Source of the DNA: Aphrocallistes beatrix
Lineage: Eukaryota; Porifera; Hexactinellida; Sceptrulophora; Aphrocallistidae
NCBI GenBank assembly: GCA_963281255.1
Contig: OY725505.1
Span: 2,976,001 to 3,040,000, forward strand
Length of the DNA stretch: 64,000 nucleotides
Direction: 5' to 3'
Shown: positions 34,801-46,500 of the stretch, in pieces
How the letters are laid out: each line of letters starts with the position of its first letter
How positions within the stretch are numbered: position 1 is the first letter of the stretch
Program-made: the position numbers and the translations under genes
The notes under the pieces: model-generated
What the model was told of the DNA's origin: nothing
What the model saw: the letters and a program-made list of their open reading frames with translations, nothing else
The model's database searches: none

Positions 34801-37800
34801 TTTTGTAATGGGATATTCTTGTACTACTTCATTATACAGAAATGACTCAGTTCAGTTCATTAATGTAAATTTATTCCGATGAATTTGTCCATTCGAATCA
34901 GGTGCATGCATTGCACAGATCATAGAGATATCGTGTGGGAGAAAGTCTATACTTCCAAACTCGTAACTCTCACAAATTTCTCAATGGGTGTCTGGGTTAC
35001 TAATTAGTGGGATGTGAGTAATACCCATACACAGCTTAAACTTCAGTTGTGTGGTACTCTTCATTCTATCCTCGAGCTTTAATGTATTGTCCATCAAAAG
35101 AAATTATTCTAAACAGATTCAAGGTTAACTTGGGGGTTGTGGTTAAGACTGTTGTTCAGCAGTTAAGGCAATCGAATTATTCTTATTGGATTATTGCATT
35201 GCTGAATTTGTAAAATGAACTTGGATACTTCATCCACTCTAATCGAATAAAATGAGAGTTTCCGTAAAAGGATCGTTCTTATTAAACGAACTTTTGCTAT
35301 GCCATTTTGGGCGGGGAAGCAATATAAACGCGGGGTCTTTTCTATAAATAACTCAAGATTAATTCGGATTTTCATTCTCTTAAACTTTGCAACTAGGTAG
35401 GGAGCAGAGGAGCACAATCAAGACTGTATGATCAGAAAATACGTAGAATTTTGATCAGAAAACCAATGTAGAATTTTGATCTGAAATGTGGAATTTCAAA
35501 ACTAGTTAATACAAACTCCACACTTCTGACATTGGTTTTCTGGTTAAAATTCAACATATTTTCCGATCAAATATACAGTCCTTTAGATCCACTACGTAGA
35601 TAGCAAATCATCAAATACAAGAGTTGGTCAGGTCCATTAGACTCTATTTAGAATACCACTCTTTATAGTTCCATATACACTTTAGAAATTAGCAAAATCG
35701 ATAGGGGTTACGACCAATTATATAAAGGACAAATAGACATTTCAGCGGTTATTATGAAGGAAGATGAGTACAGAGTATGAAGTTAAAGATACTCTCATTA
35801 GCTTTTATCAACTATTTTCTAATTTAAAATTACGTAATTTTCTCAGTTTGCAGAATAACCATTTAAGATTAATGGTAAAGTTACTATACTGAAGTTCGAG
35901 GAATTCTAGCACATAATTACGAAATCATTACTTGTGCCGATTCTTGATAATTTGATTGCGATGATGGAAATGAATATTTTGATGAGTCGAGCGTTTTAAC
36001 GCGAGCTCTATTAATCCATAAAAATCGAATTATTCTACTAAGCTAAAATATCCGTAAAGAAAAAATCGATGCGCGAGGAGAGAAGGCCAGTGGTAGATTT
36101 ATAATTTTTTGTGGGTGTATAATAAGGATTTATTCGTGAACCACAAGGGTAAAAAAACTGACATTTACTCCGTATTACATAGAAAAGGGCTTCATTCGAT
36201 GAATAACTTTGAGACAAAGTAAGTGAGACGAGACATCCCCCACCTTCCACCCACTTGGATTAGCCATTGAAGAGTTGCATTCATCCCACGGGGTGGATCT
36301 AACGAGATCTTCCGATAATCGGATAATGTATTATGGCACCAATTGTATAAATTCCTCGCTGACGTCACTCCTAATAGCAGATACACGTAACGCGTAAATC
36401 GATTGAAACCTCGAATACATTTAACACGAGACTCTTCCCAATTCAGCATAAAGATGCCCCATTGTTTCCTACGCGGATTGTACGATTTCGTTCTTGTACG
36501 GCCTGAGGCATTCGAGTAGGATTTCAAACTTGAGCAGGCAATCGACCGGATTCTGCGATAAGGGTTTGGATAACTTATCTTCAAATAAGCAGCCCGAGAT
36601 TAGGACTCACATGAGAAATTCGCATTTTTAGTTTTTCATATTGGAATGCTTTAAGTTTGAATTTTAAACCTAATATTTTATTCAATTCTGATTCATTAGC
36701 GTTATAGATCGGCGAATAGATATCTTAATGAGTTTAATTCCATTATTCATGAAGTGAATCCAGTTATTAGAACGAACGAAGTAAGGCTGTATTTGCCAGG
36801 AAATCATTTCGCGAATGAAAAATTAAAGTGATGAAAATGAATATGAATGCCTGGGTTAGGAACTTACAGGTAATTTTTGGGAGGCAAGGGGGGGCAAGGG
36901 GGGGCAACCAATTGGAATGTCACACGGAAGAATTTTTATTCCTGATCAGAGGTGTTGACAGTATTTTTCCTTTCGAAGGTATAACGTTATTAATTAATAA
37001 TATCAATTATCTACTCAAAATATGGAAATAATATCTTTGGATAATTTTGTTTCGAATTAAATTTAATTCAAAAATAGGGTAAATTGGGTAAAATTCTAAA
37101 TTTTCACGCTCCTAGATAATCCCTTACTTGAACTATTGTAGTTAAGATATTGATGGAACATTGCCTACCTGGTTAGTCCTAAGAGTGGAGAGTTCGCTAG
37201 GTTGATTGCCCCCTCAGACCCTCTCCGAGACCTTCCTTTCTTCCGGTCCTTCCTTTTCATGGTCGGGGTTTCCTTCCCTGAGTCTTTCCGTCCAAGCTTG
37301 GGTGTCCCGGGTCGTGGGGAAGGGGACATGCTTGTCACACGTCGGGTTTTAGTCCCGCTTTTATCTGGGTTGATGGTCCACCAGGAACTCTTGCCACTTG
37401 TGTCGTTAGGAACTCGCTTAAACTTGTTGTGTAGTGACAGATTGTGCCGTATGGAATTCTAAAAAGTGTTACATTGGCATAAAAATTCAATTTTTTGAGA
37501 AATATTTTTTTTTGTTAGAATCAAAAATATCCTCCTGTGACAAGTCAATGGGACGAAAACTGGATGGCTGGGCATGCCTAATTTCCGGGACGGGACGGAA
37601 CCATCAGGTACCTAATTTCCGGGACGGGACGAGTCAAGATGCTTAATCTCCGGGACGAGATCTCGTCCCGTCCCGGAAATTAGGCATGCCCTGGATGGCT
37701 TACCCATCTAGTTAGTGTGTATAATGTGCTTCATCTATTGTGCAACTTTCGGATAATAATCATCCATTAAGACAGATGAATAGTTCGTTCTAAAAGTTGG

Positions 37801-40259
37801 TTACAAATCGAATTTTCTAGAAACCCTAGTAGCTTTTTCAAAGACAATTTCTTAAATTCAGTCTGAATGCATTTGATCTTAGGACTGAAAAGAATGGATT
37901 GCGAAACCTAACTTCAGGAAATCAAAAAAATCACGATTCCATATGTATTGAATCCAAATGGTAGCTTTCTGCGAAATTGTCGTATTAAAGTTCTTTCTTT
38001 ATCTAAAGAAGTTTGTAATTTTTAGACCTGGTTTAGAACTGGGTTTCGGTCAGATAATTTCTGAGATTTAGATTTGAACTGTATTGCATATGCATTAGGC
38101 TAAAGCACAATGATCAACGAAATAACTTAATTATTGGGACTTTCAGCTATGTCTACCTTAAATCTGAGATTACATTGCGAAATTGCATTTTATTAAACTA
38201 AATCTAAATAATAAATATCGATTTGGTCAAAGTTCTAAAATTATATCCCAGATTTAATCGGAATTTTTTTTAATTATTCCGTTGGCGACCGAAGTCTAGA
38301 CAATAATTATTGCAAAAGCAGAGAAAATTAATAATAATCAAATGATACTCTTTAGGAAACAAAACTCTCAGTCCATGTTACAGTCAGGGTTGCTTATTAT
38401 GAACCCGCTTAATATGAACATTCGTTTATTATGAACTAATCTCATGGTCCCAATTTCATTTTTTACATAGGATTTGTAATGAATCAAGTTCGCTTAATAT
38501 GAAGTATCTGTATTATGAACAGATTTTTTGGTCCCCTGGTGGTTCACAATAAGTAATCCTGACTGTAGTTTGTTTTCGCGCTATAGTGCCGTTCTCATTT
38601 CTACTTCAACGTGAGATAATTTATAAATCAAAGAGCAGAGCAAAGTTGAAAGTGTCCTAGCATATCGCATGATCAGATATCAATCAGTGTTACCTTTGTT
38701 ACATGAATAATCATACTAGCCATTCTGCAATGGGATTCGTTTTATCAGAGAAAAAAAATGTGTCCTGTCTCGAAGAAACAAAGAATGTTAGTAAAAATAA
38801 GCTTTACAGATTGTCGCGTGGTGGAATAATTGGGATTACCATAAAAGTGGAATTCATAGTTGCGAAATATTGGAGTTCTAGAATCCATAAAATTTGACTG
38901 TCTAATGAATGAATGTAACACTTCAATATTTTAGATTTTTGCTGAATAATGCTACACAGTCATATCACCTGTATAGGAGTAGATGGGGTATAACATACAG
39001 TGGCACCAATCACATATTCGCTCACGGTAAAGTAGAACTAATAGGCGTATCATCATGTATGATAGGAAAAACGTATCCCTCTCAAATATGTTACAACTGT
39101 GTTTGATTATTTGCCAGTCAAATTTCATTATATTTGCTTACGAAAAGACGAAACACATTTATTTATACACACCTCTGAAATTCCTCAAGTCATTACATAG
39201 GTTACGAATTCAAAACTGAAATTTGTGCATGAACTTTGTCATTAATATAAGTTGAATAGATAATATAAGAGCAGAGCTTGTATACTTGACGTAAAACTCG
39301 TAATACTTTTTCATTTGAGTTGCTCAGAATTATTTTTCAATCTCATTCATGATAATTCACACTATCACTCAAAAAATTCTAGCTATCGTCTTTCTAGTTA
39401 AGAATTTGATCGACCGGAGAAAATATTGTGATTACCTTCCATCCACTCGTTGAGCTTGTGTCTTTCTTGTCAGCGAAATAACTAACATTCTCAACTATCC
39501 AAGCATAAATTTCCGCAAGAGTCATTCTCTGGTTTTGCGAGCTCAGGATCGCTTTGGTTATCAACTCGGCGTAGGACATATCTCCCCATACATTCTTGTT
39601 CTTAGTTTTGTGTGAAGAACATTGGGTAGAGCTGACTTGTACATTCTATAATCAGAATTGGTTGCTAAGGTAACGATAGAATCTGACGTAACAGGTTATT
39701 CAATGATAATTTGAAAATGATAAAAATACAATTTTGAATTCAGACGAATTGAAAACGCTCTTCAAAAAAAGATTTTATACAAATAAATTGCATCATTGAA
39801 GTATTTTTAGAATCTCATTGTATATGCTAATAGATCTATTCAGAATTCAATCATTTATTATTTGGAATTTTAATTTCAAAACGAGTTTCATCAGTAGATA
39901 TCCTAATGGAAATTTAAAAAATAATTTACCTGAGACAAATCGCTGGAGTCAATGCTTGGAGATCTCTCCGGACTGATAATACATTCTGGAAGGGGAGATT
40001 CAATCAAATATCCTTCTGTCTCCATTTTCACCTCCATTTTGTTTATCATAACTTCATCTTGCATTCCATTCTGCCCTTCTAAACACTCGGCATTCTCAAG
40101 CATTGCCCTGGGCCAAGTGGCAGACCGCCTCCTGTAGAGAGTATTCTCAATCGCTGTGTTTGCATTCTGAATTTCGGTCAATTGGAACGTTTCATCCGGA
40201 CACACCTCGTAATGGACCATGTGGGGGTGCATTGGGTTCATGTGCGGGTACGTTGTCAT
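28819..40259 (-). CDS. FOXO: Forkhead transcription factor FOXO, five exons, complete
   Basis: FOXO factors act in the nucleus and are excluded by AKT phosphorylation downstream of insulin/PI3K signalling. Exons on the minus strand: 40259-39930, 39645-39436, 37458-37169, 31004-30732, 29728-28819, coding 670 residues with closing phases. Exon 1 has RRRSATWP, matching the first AKT site. Exon 2 starts the forkhead ([28 protein letters not shown]). It ends at SGWK, and exon 3 begins [13 protein letters not shown], the intron position within the forkhead that is typical of FOXO genes. [16 protein letters not shown] (second site, no arginine at -5) and a [12 protein letters not shown] nuclear localisation segment follow. 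Exon 4 has RMRSHS, which fits the third AKT site, and TLRHTISP. Exon 5 is a Gln/Ser-rich activation region with another RVRSSS. The short exon 3 was found by searching for the recognition helix. Confidence 0.93.
29803..29972. mobile_element. Pogo/Tigger-like MITE in FOXO intron 4
   Basis: GACAGTTGACTCCGCTTAAT to ACAGAGTCGATTGTAAT, with the standard inner blocks (GGTCACATCGGTCAGAGGAC). Confidence 0.87.
30475..30643. mobile_element. MULE-like MITE with perfect 9-bp target duplication
   Basis: Ends GGTATGGTGGAAATAGTTCG and CGAAACAATTTCCGCATTACC are inverted repeats. Identical GCGGGACAG lies at 30466-30474 and 30644-30652. The core is made of several GGAAATAGTTCGA modules in both orientations. 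A 9-bp duplication is the Mutator pattern. A second copy is at 44202-44347. It is inserted inside a GCGGGAC-type dispersed repeat. Confidence 0.8.
31202..31326. mobile_element. hAT-type MITE in FOXO intron 3
   Basis: Ends CAGTGGTTTCAAACCTGGGG and AAGGTTGAAAACCGCTT are of Charlie/hAT type. The flanks GACTAATG and AACTAATG agree at 7 of 8 positions. Confidence 0.8.
31335..37168. other. FOXO intron 3, mostly unique AT-rich sequence
   Basis: Unlike the rest of the window this long intron has few MITEs: one TTAA-flanked element at 34400-34516 and a TATA/GC-box repeat at about 35283-35360. A GC-richer block at 36190-36584 carries a 130-codon minus-strand open frame with no recognisable domain. The remaining 5 kb shows nothing I can name. 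It could hold regulatory sequence, but no motif was identified. Confidence 0.5.
34400..34516. mobile_element. piggyBac-like MITE flanked by TTAA, copy 1
   Basis: CCGTATAATGCCCAG at the left and CTGGGCATTCTACAG at the right, each bordered by TTAA. The interior has GGGGACACAGTGTCCCC and CCATATAAATG. TTAA target duplication is the piggyBac hallmark. Confidence 0.85.
37570..37691. mobile_element. Fully palindromic MITE with perfect 9-bp target duplication, copy 1
   Basis: Starts GGGCATGCCTAATTTCCGGG and ends with its complement. Flanked by identical TGGATGGCT at 37561-37569 and 37692-37700. It is built almost wholly from TTCCGGGACGGGACG modules. Lies in FOXO intron 2, 110 bp from the forkhead exon. 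The 9-bp duplication suggests a Mutator-type transposase acting in trans. Confidence 0.85.
38381..38568. mobile_element. Second pogo-like MITE family, copy 2
   Basis: TACAGTCAGGGTTGCTTATT to AATAAGTAATCCTGACTGTA, with the same interior as the copy at 24562. Located in FOXO intron 2. Confidence 0.85.
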
Positions 40260-40590
40260 TGATATCCTCTCGAGTTTAGATCAGAAATGATGAATTGCAC
40301 AATACATACACTTTTATTTGGCAAATTTATACTTCCGACTAGGTGGGTTGTTGCTCTTATGGACTCTGATTTACCAAGGATTTCCACGTTCTTCGGCTAA
40401 TGTGTTTGTTGTGCATACTCTTAGAAGCCCACACAAGGAGATGAATTTCTTCGTAAGGTGTGTAAAACTGATACCATGACTTTAGAGGTATCTTTTAGTT
40501 CAGATTACTCTTGAATAATTATTGTTTCTTGCTATTTATACCGATAATTTTGTACCTTTCGATATTTTTGTGAACTTACTTCCTCTTGCT
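40260..40590. promoter_or_regulatory. Short divergent intergenic region, FOXO and beta-spectrin
   Basis: Only 331 bp separate the two start codons, which point away from each other. It must contain the leaders and probably both core promoters, unless upstream non-coding exons exist. A TATTTATACC lies about 50 bp before the spectrin ATG, and a TTTGGCAAATTTATA about 60 bp before the FOXO ATG. No repeat was recognised. Confidence 0.55.
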
Positions 40591-43500
40591 ATGGCTGACT
40601 CAAGATTTATCTTTGAATCTGAAACTCTGGAAACGTCGAAAAAGTTTCCTTCTTCCCTACAGTTGGCGTCTTTAGAGAGTTCAAGGAAGTATCCCTCTTC
40701 TTTACAATTGTCACGGAAGAAGGGACTCTCCCTTTCAAGGGTAAGTCTGGACAGTACACTGAGCGATGCGTCCACGAACGAACTAACCTCCGCGCTACGA
40801 GCTCAGCAAGATGAAATGCAGAAGAAAGCTTTCACTCGCTGGTGTAACTTCCACTTAGTTGGGAAGGACAAGATCCAAGATCTGTATCTGGACTTCCGTG
40901 ATGGGGTCCTGTTGATCAAGTTTCTCCGATGTCTGAGTGGGAAGGAATTCGCTAAGCCTGAAAAGGGAAAGATGAGGATCCATGCGATGCAGAACTTGCA
41001 GGCCTGTGTGAAATTCCTGATTAAAAATGACGTCTTCTTGGATAAGGTAGGATGTTTGAGCTTGTTTCTGTTGCTGTTGTGGTTACGGAAATATTATCTA
41101 AATATTCATTGGCAATGGATAGAATTTCAGGTTAGGATAGATTGGAATTTATCTCTACCAAAAAAACAGATGTTTGTGAAACCCTACGCCATAGAAAATT
41201 GAAAATGTGTATACTAAAGTAATTTTACACAACAACAACAATAACAATGTATGTTTTCTGAGGTGAATGTATGAGATATTACGTCATAACGGGTCTTGTG
41301 ACGTCATTTCCCATAAATTTTATTTGATCAGCAGGAAATTTGGTCAGGAAAGAGAACCACTTATGTTTAATAATTTCATTGAACTTTTTTAGCAAAATTT
41401 CCGAAATGTTTGTTATTAAATTATAGGCACATACCATATTACCATAAATAGAATATGTTAAACCACACTGTTGATTACACAATTTAAATTTGACGTTTTT
41501 TCAAAGAGGTGTCAGGAAGAAGAAATGTACTAATGACTTTGGAATTTCAAAAAACGATTCATGAATTATTGTAATATCTAGAATAACCATTTATAATTGC
41601 AAAGTATGGTTAGTATATCCACTACGTCTGCTCGTACTATACTGTGGTGAGACTGTATATTTCTATCAGTTATGTGGAATCTGTACTAATTATTAATATT
41701 GAAATTCTACATATTTTCTGATCAAAATCCTGTGTCGCCTATGTCTCCTGTGTTATATAATAAATGTATGGAATACTACCTACAAACTTCCGATCTAATT
41801 GAATTGTGTGTTGTGTTAGCAAAAAACAAGTTCCGAATGAAAAGCTAACAAATCCATCCTAGAGTGACGTAACTGAATATTGTCTGACTGAATTATTTGA
41901 AAGCATTCTTTCAGAGAAAAATCTTATAGGAAATGGAAGCCTAGGAAGTCAGCATTCCCTCTCTATAGGTTTGCACTGGCGCTGAGGATATAGCAGCAGG
42001 AATTCCTAGCAACACGCTAGGAATGGTATTTCTAATCTATCTCAAGTTCCAACTGAAAGGCACTGCGTTAGCTTCGAAAGATGAAGCTGGAATGGTGAAA
42101 GTGAGTTGCAGCCTTAACTTTATATACGAATCTTAACGTGCTTCTTATACTATTACGTAATCGGATCTCAGAAGATTGATATCATTACTTAGTGCACGTT
42201 CTAAAATGAGTGTTGGTATTAGTTGATTTGTCAAGGTGCAGCTCTATACTTAGATCTGCACCTATCTATGACAATTTTTTTTATTCCGCAGCATTTTGTT
42301 ATTTTCTTTGGTTGTCATAATTTAAATTCATTCATTGTCCTATTTGATATTTAAGAACTGAAACGTAATCATTTCCTTATAGCTCTGTCTTTTGATATTA
42401 CAGTCGACTCCGCTTAATAGGGTCACATCGGTCAGAGGACATTTTGCCCCGATTAAGCGGAGAACCCTATTAACTGAAAATATTTTGTATTAGCTTATAT
42501 GTGTGAGAGCTATTCCGGTCCTGCCAAAAGTGACCCGATTAAGCGGTTAACCCGATTAATATTAAGCGGAGTCGACTGTATATTAAGCGGAGTCGACTGT
42601 ATACTGAAGATAGTGATAGCAATTTAGAATCTTTGAATTGATTCACACATATTTCTCATCACTAAATCGATACAGAATAGCCACGATGTGCCATAGTATA
42701 ACTCCACTATCTATTGTATTCCACCTGTGCCACAGATAATCCACTGTCTCACACAGGCACTGGTATACTGGGCTAAGCAGCAGACAGCTGGATACAGTGA
42801 TATCGACGTTCGAGATCTCACCAAGAGCTGGCAAGATGGGTTACTCTTCAATGCTATTATCCATAAGAACCATCCGGAGTTGATTGATTACGAAGAGATG
42901 AGATTGAGAGACCCAATCGATCGACTTGAAAATGCCTTCACGGTTGGAGAAGAATTAGGTAATTGAACGAGGATATCAACTCAATACAGTCAGGGTCGCT
43001 TATTATGAACCCGATTAATATGAACATTCGTTTATTATGAACTAACCTCCTGGTCCCAATTTCATTTTTAGAGAGGATTTGTATTGAATCAAGTTCACTT
43101 AATATGAAGTATCTCTATTATGAACATGTTTTTCGGTCCCCTGGTGGTTCACAATAAGCGACCCTGACTGTAGTGAGTCGGTTTATCAACCCACTGGGTC
43201 ATAGAGACAATCAAGAAATAGTAGGTTGAAGGGATTTGAGAAGTATCTTCCTCCGTTCTGACCAGGGAAAATCTGATACTGTTGAATCACAATTAAACCG
43301 GTTAAGATTAAATATAGGAATACATTGAGGAATCTAAAATGGTGCATGGAGACGTAATAATATTTAATTTCATTTACGTAACGGTTATAAACGATATATT
43401 CACTGCATTCTGAGGATAAAATAATTTAGCTGGCATTCCACACTAATAGATTAACGCAAATTCATTATTAATTAGTTAATGAGTTTCCTGGTCATGACTG

Positions 43501-46500
43501 TTCGAATTTATATCATGACCTGTTTTAACTTTGTAGGCATTCCCCAGCTAATGGAATCGGAGGATGTGTTGCGATATGCTGACAAGCGGTCGATGTTCCT
43601 TTACATATCTTCTGTCTACCAACATTTCAGCACTGTACATACAACAGTAGGTAGGTTTAGACGTGATAAACTCTTTAAAATAAGGTGTGAAATCACGGAA
43701 TACTCATTTTCGAAATTTTGGTGGTAGCTATATCACCATATTTTTATTATTTTTTGAAGATTCAAAACCCCAAATATCTACAGTCGACTCCGCTTAATCG
43801 GGCCACTTTTGGCAGGACCGGAATAGCTCTCACACATAGAAGCTAATACAAAATATTTTCGGTTAATAGGGTTCTCCGTTTAATCGGGGCAAAATGTCCT
43901 CTGACCGATGTGACCCTATTAAGCGGAGTCGACTCTATTTGCATCGATTCTGATTCCATTTCACATGAGTTAGGCCAGAAGAGGATTAAGGTTGCAGTTA
44001 GAGCGGCGTACAATTTCATCCGAGATTGCAATGACTATGAAATGAGGGCTGGCGAGTTTGTGGGGTGGATGGACACACAGGCCAACCTCTTCGAAGATAC
44101 CGAACACTTAAAAGACTGCGAGTCTGAAGAACTGGAACGGTTGAAAGGTTGTTATGTAATATCATATTATTGACTTTGAGATTATTTTCGCACTTTCCAC
44201 CGGTAATGCGTAAATGGTTCGATTTTTCGAAAAAGGAAATAGTTCGACCTTTTATCATTAGGATTAATGGTGGTTTTTATGTAAACTATTTCCTTTTTTG
44301 GAAAGTCGAACTATTTCCGTTTTTTTGCGAACTATTTCCACCATACCATTTCCATCTTTTGGCACCTTGATAAACCTAAATTTATTTCTAATGGATTGCA
44401 ACCACGTTACATCTACATAAGTTCTCAACATTATGTCGCACCATTTCTTAGAGGTCCACGAGAGTTACTTGAAAGTAGAGAAGCAATCACGGATAGATGA
44501 AGAGTTATTTCTTTTCGAGATGTATACGTTGCTTCTTCTGAAAGCTAGCGCTTCAAATCTGATTCCGTACCAAGCTCCACCTGGGCTCATTCCACAGGAC
44601 ATTGACCACCAGTTTGGAGAAGTGACTGGTAAGGAGCATTCCTATCGACAAAAGTTGTTTCTAAGGATTCAACACTTGAGAGAGATTGAGAGGTTGCAGA
44701 AGAGATTTGATAAACGAGCGAAGTTGTAAGTTTAAAGTGATTTCTGTTATCTGTTGAGAAACTTCTGCTCATTTCCATATGCCCAATAATCTCAGTAGTT
44801 TACTACAGATAGCACATAGAGAAGTTAGCAGTTATTTTGTATTAGTTCTATGGGTTAACACCGTCTTCCTACATATATTCATTGCCTGTGATCTCATCAG
44901 CTGTTTTGGTGTGGAGTCATGTAATATCAGTGTACTATAAAAAGATTTTAAAGTTAAATGGGTCACTCCCATTATAAACAAAATACGTTTGAAAGAATTA
45001 GTCTCGTAAAATTTAACTTCACAAGGTGTTGAATCTTAATTGGTTGTTGAGTTAGGTGAAGATTTGACTCGGAGTTATGTGCATTCATTCACTCCAGAGG
45101 TTTGAGATTCATTAATTAAAGCGGGATTGTACTTATTTTCTTCATTATCAATTCCAACTCAACTGAAATTATTTGTATAGAATGGAATGTCACATATTTC
45201 AAGTTAAAACGAAATCCAACCAAACTCATTATATATAGCTAACAGGTCTATATTTCAGCGCCTTTTTTTTGAGATGATATTGCAATACGAACATAATTAG
45301 TAACAACACTATTTCATTTGTAAATAATTGTCCAAACCTAAAAATAGTATCATTCTGCACTTTAAAAAAACTCGAATCGAATTGCCATGTTTCGACCAGC
45401 AATATGTCGCAATAGGAATGTCTCGATTTAGCTTGAAATTGACTGAATTCCAAAGTTACTACTTAAATAACTGCATTTTTGATTGACAAATAGTTGTATT
45501 TGGTATTCAGGTGTGAACAAAATGTATTTGATTCCAACTTCCAATGTAGTGTCTGTGTTAGTGTCAGATTCCAGTTCTAAAACTGTCCGTTTTCACCGAT
45601 GCTGGTAAGTAACAAAAAATGCATTTACAAATAAATCCAGCTAGCACTTTGTTGGTCTCTGCTTGGAACTGAGAATATGTATTCTTAACTGGAGAAATGC
45701 TGCTAACAAGTTGACTTAACATTAAGAGTAATACAGTAGAACTCGTTAATATGAACATCAGGGGACGGTCAAATCTTTTTCGTATTATCCGGAATTCGTA
45801 TTAATTAACCCGAGTGATTGACGTGAACCGGAACTTTCGTCGCCGGAACTTTCGTCGCCCGGAACTATCGTCGCTCAACGTTTAGTTATTATTATTATTA
45901 ACGTATGTAATTGATTATTGTTAACGGATATAATTTCGCCTCATTAGTGACTAAAATAAACGGGTACTAATGTGCAAGGAACGGAAGTTGAGGCTTTTTG
46001 AGTGGAGTATGTTTGAAAGTATGGTTGAGGGCTTTTGATTGAGAAATAAGTAAGTGCGAAAGGGGTATCGTGATGATAATTCCAAGGGGCAAAAGTTCCG
46101 CTACCCGTTGTCCGGTAACTAATGTTCAGAGGACGAAATGTCCGCGATGAAATGCCCGGGCGACGAAAGTTCCGCCATTCGTGATTGACATGTATTTTCC
46201 TCCTTAGGGATTAAAATATATGTTTGTATTATCCCGAGTTTCGTATTATTCGTGTTTGCGTTAACGAAAATCCTATTTTCGCACTTATTAAGCTATTAAA
46301 ACCCTTAGATTACCTGGGGTCATTTCTATTTATAGCAAAGACCCCACACTTCTAAGGTTTCCCCACCCAAAATGACTTAATCGGAGTTGAGTTAGCAAAA
46401 TTCATAAATAAGTCTATGCATTCACAAATATATTTGCTTTTGAAGCTGCACTTTCGATTCCACTTTGATTTTTCACTTCTATTTATAGTTTGGAAGAGCG

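Noticed and set aside
36192-36584. Candidate for the missing forkhead exon of FOXO
   Set aside because: Fragments such as WCHNTLS looked suggestive, but the true exon with [10 protein letters not shown] was found at 37458-37169 with matching phases.
37202-37462. Plus-strand 86-codon frame
   Set aside because: It is the antisense shadow of FOXO exon 3.
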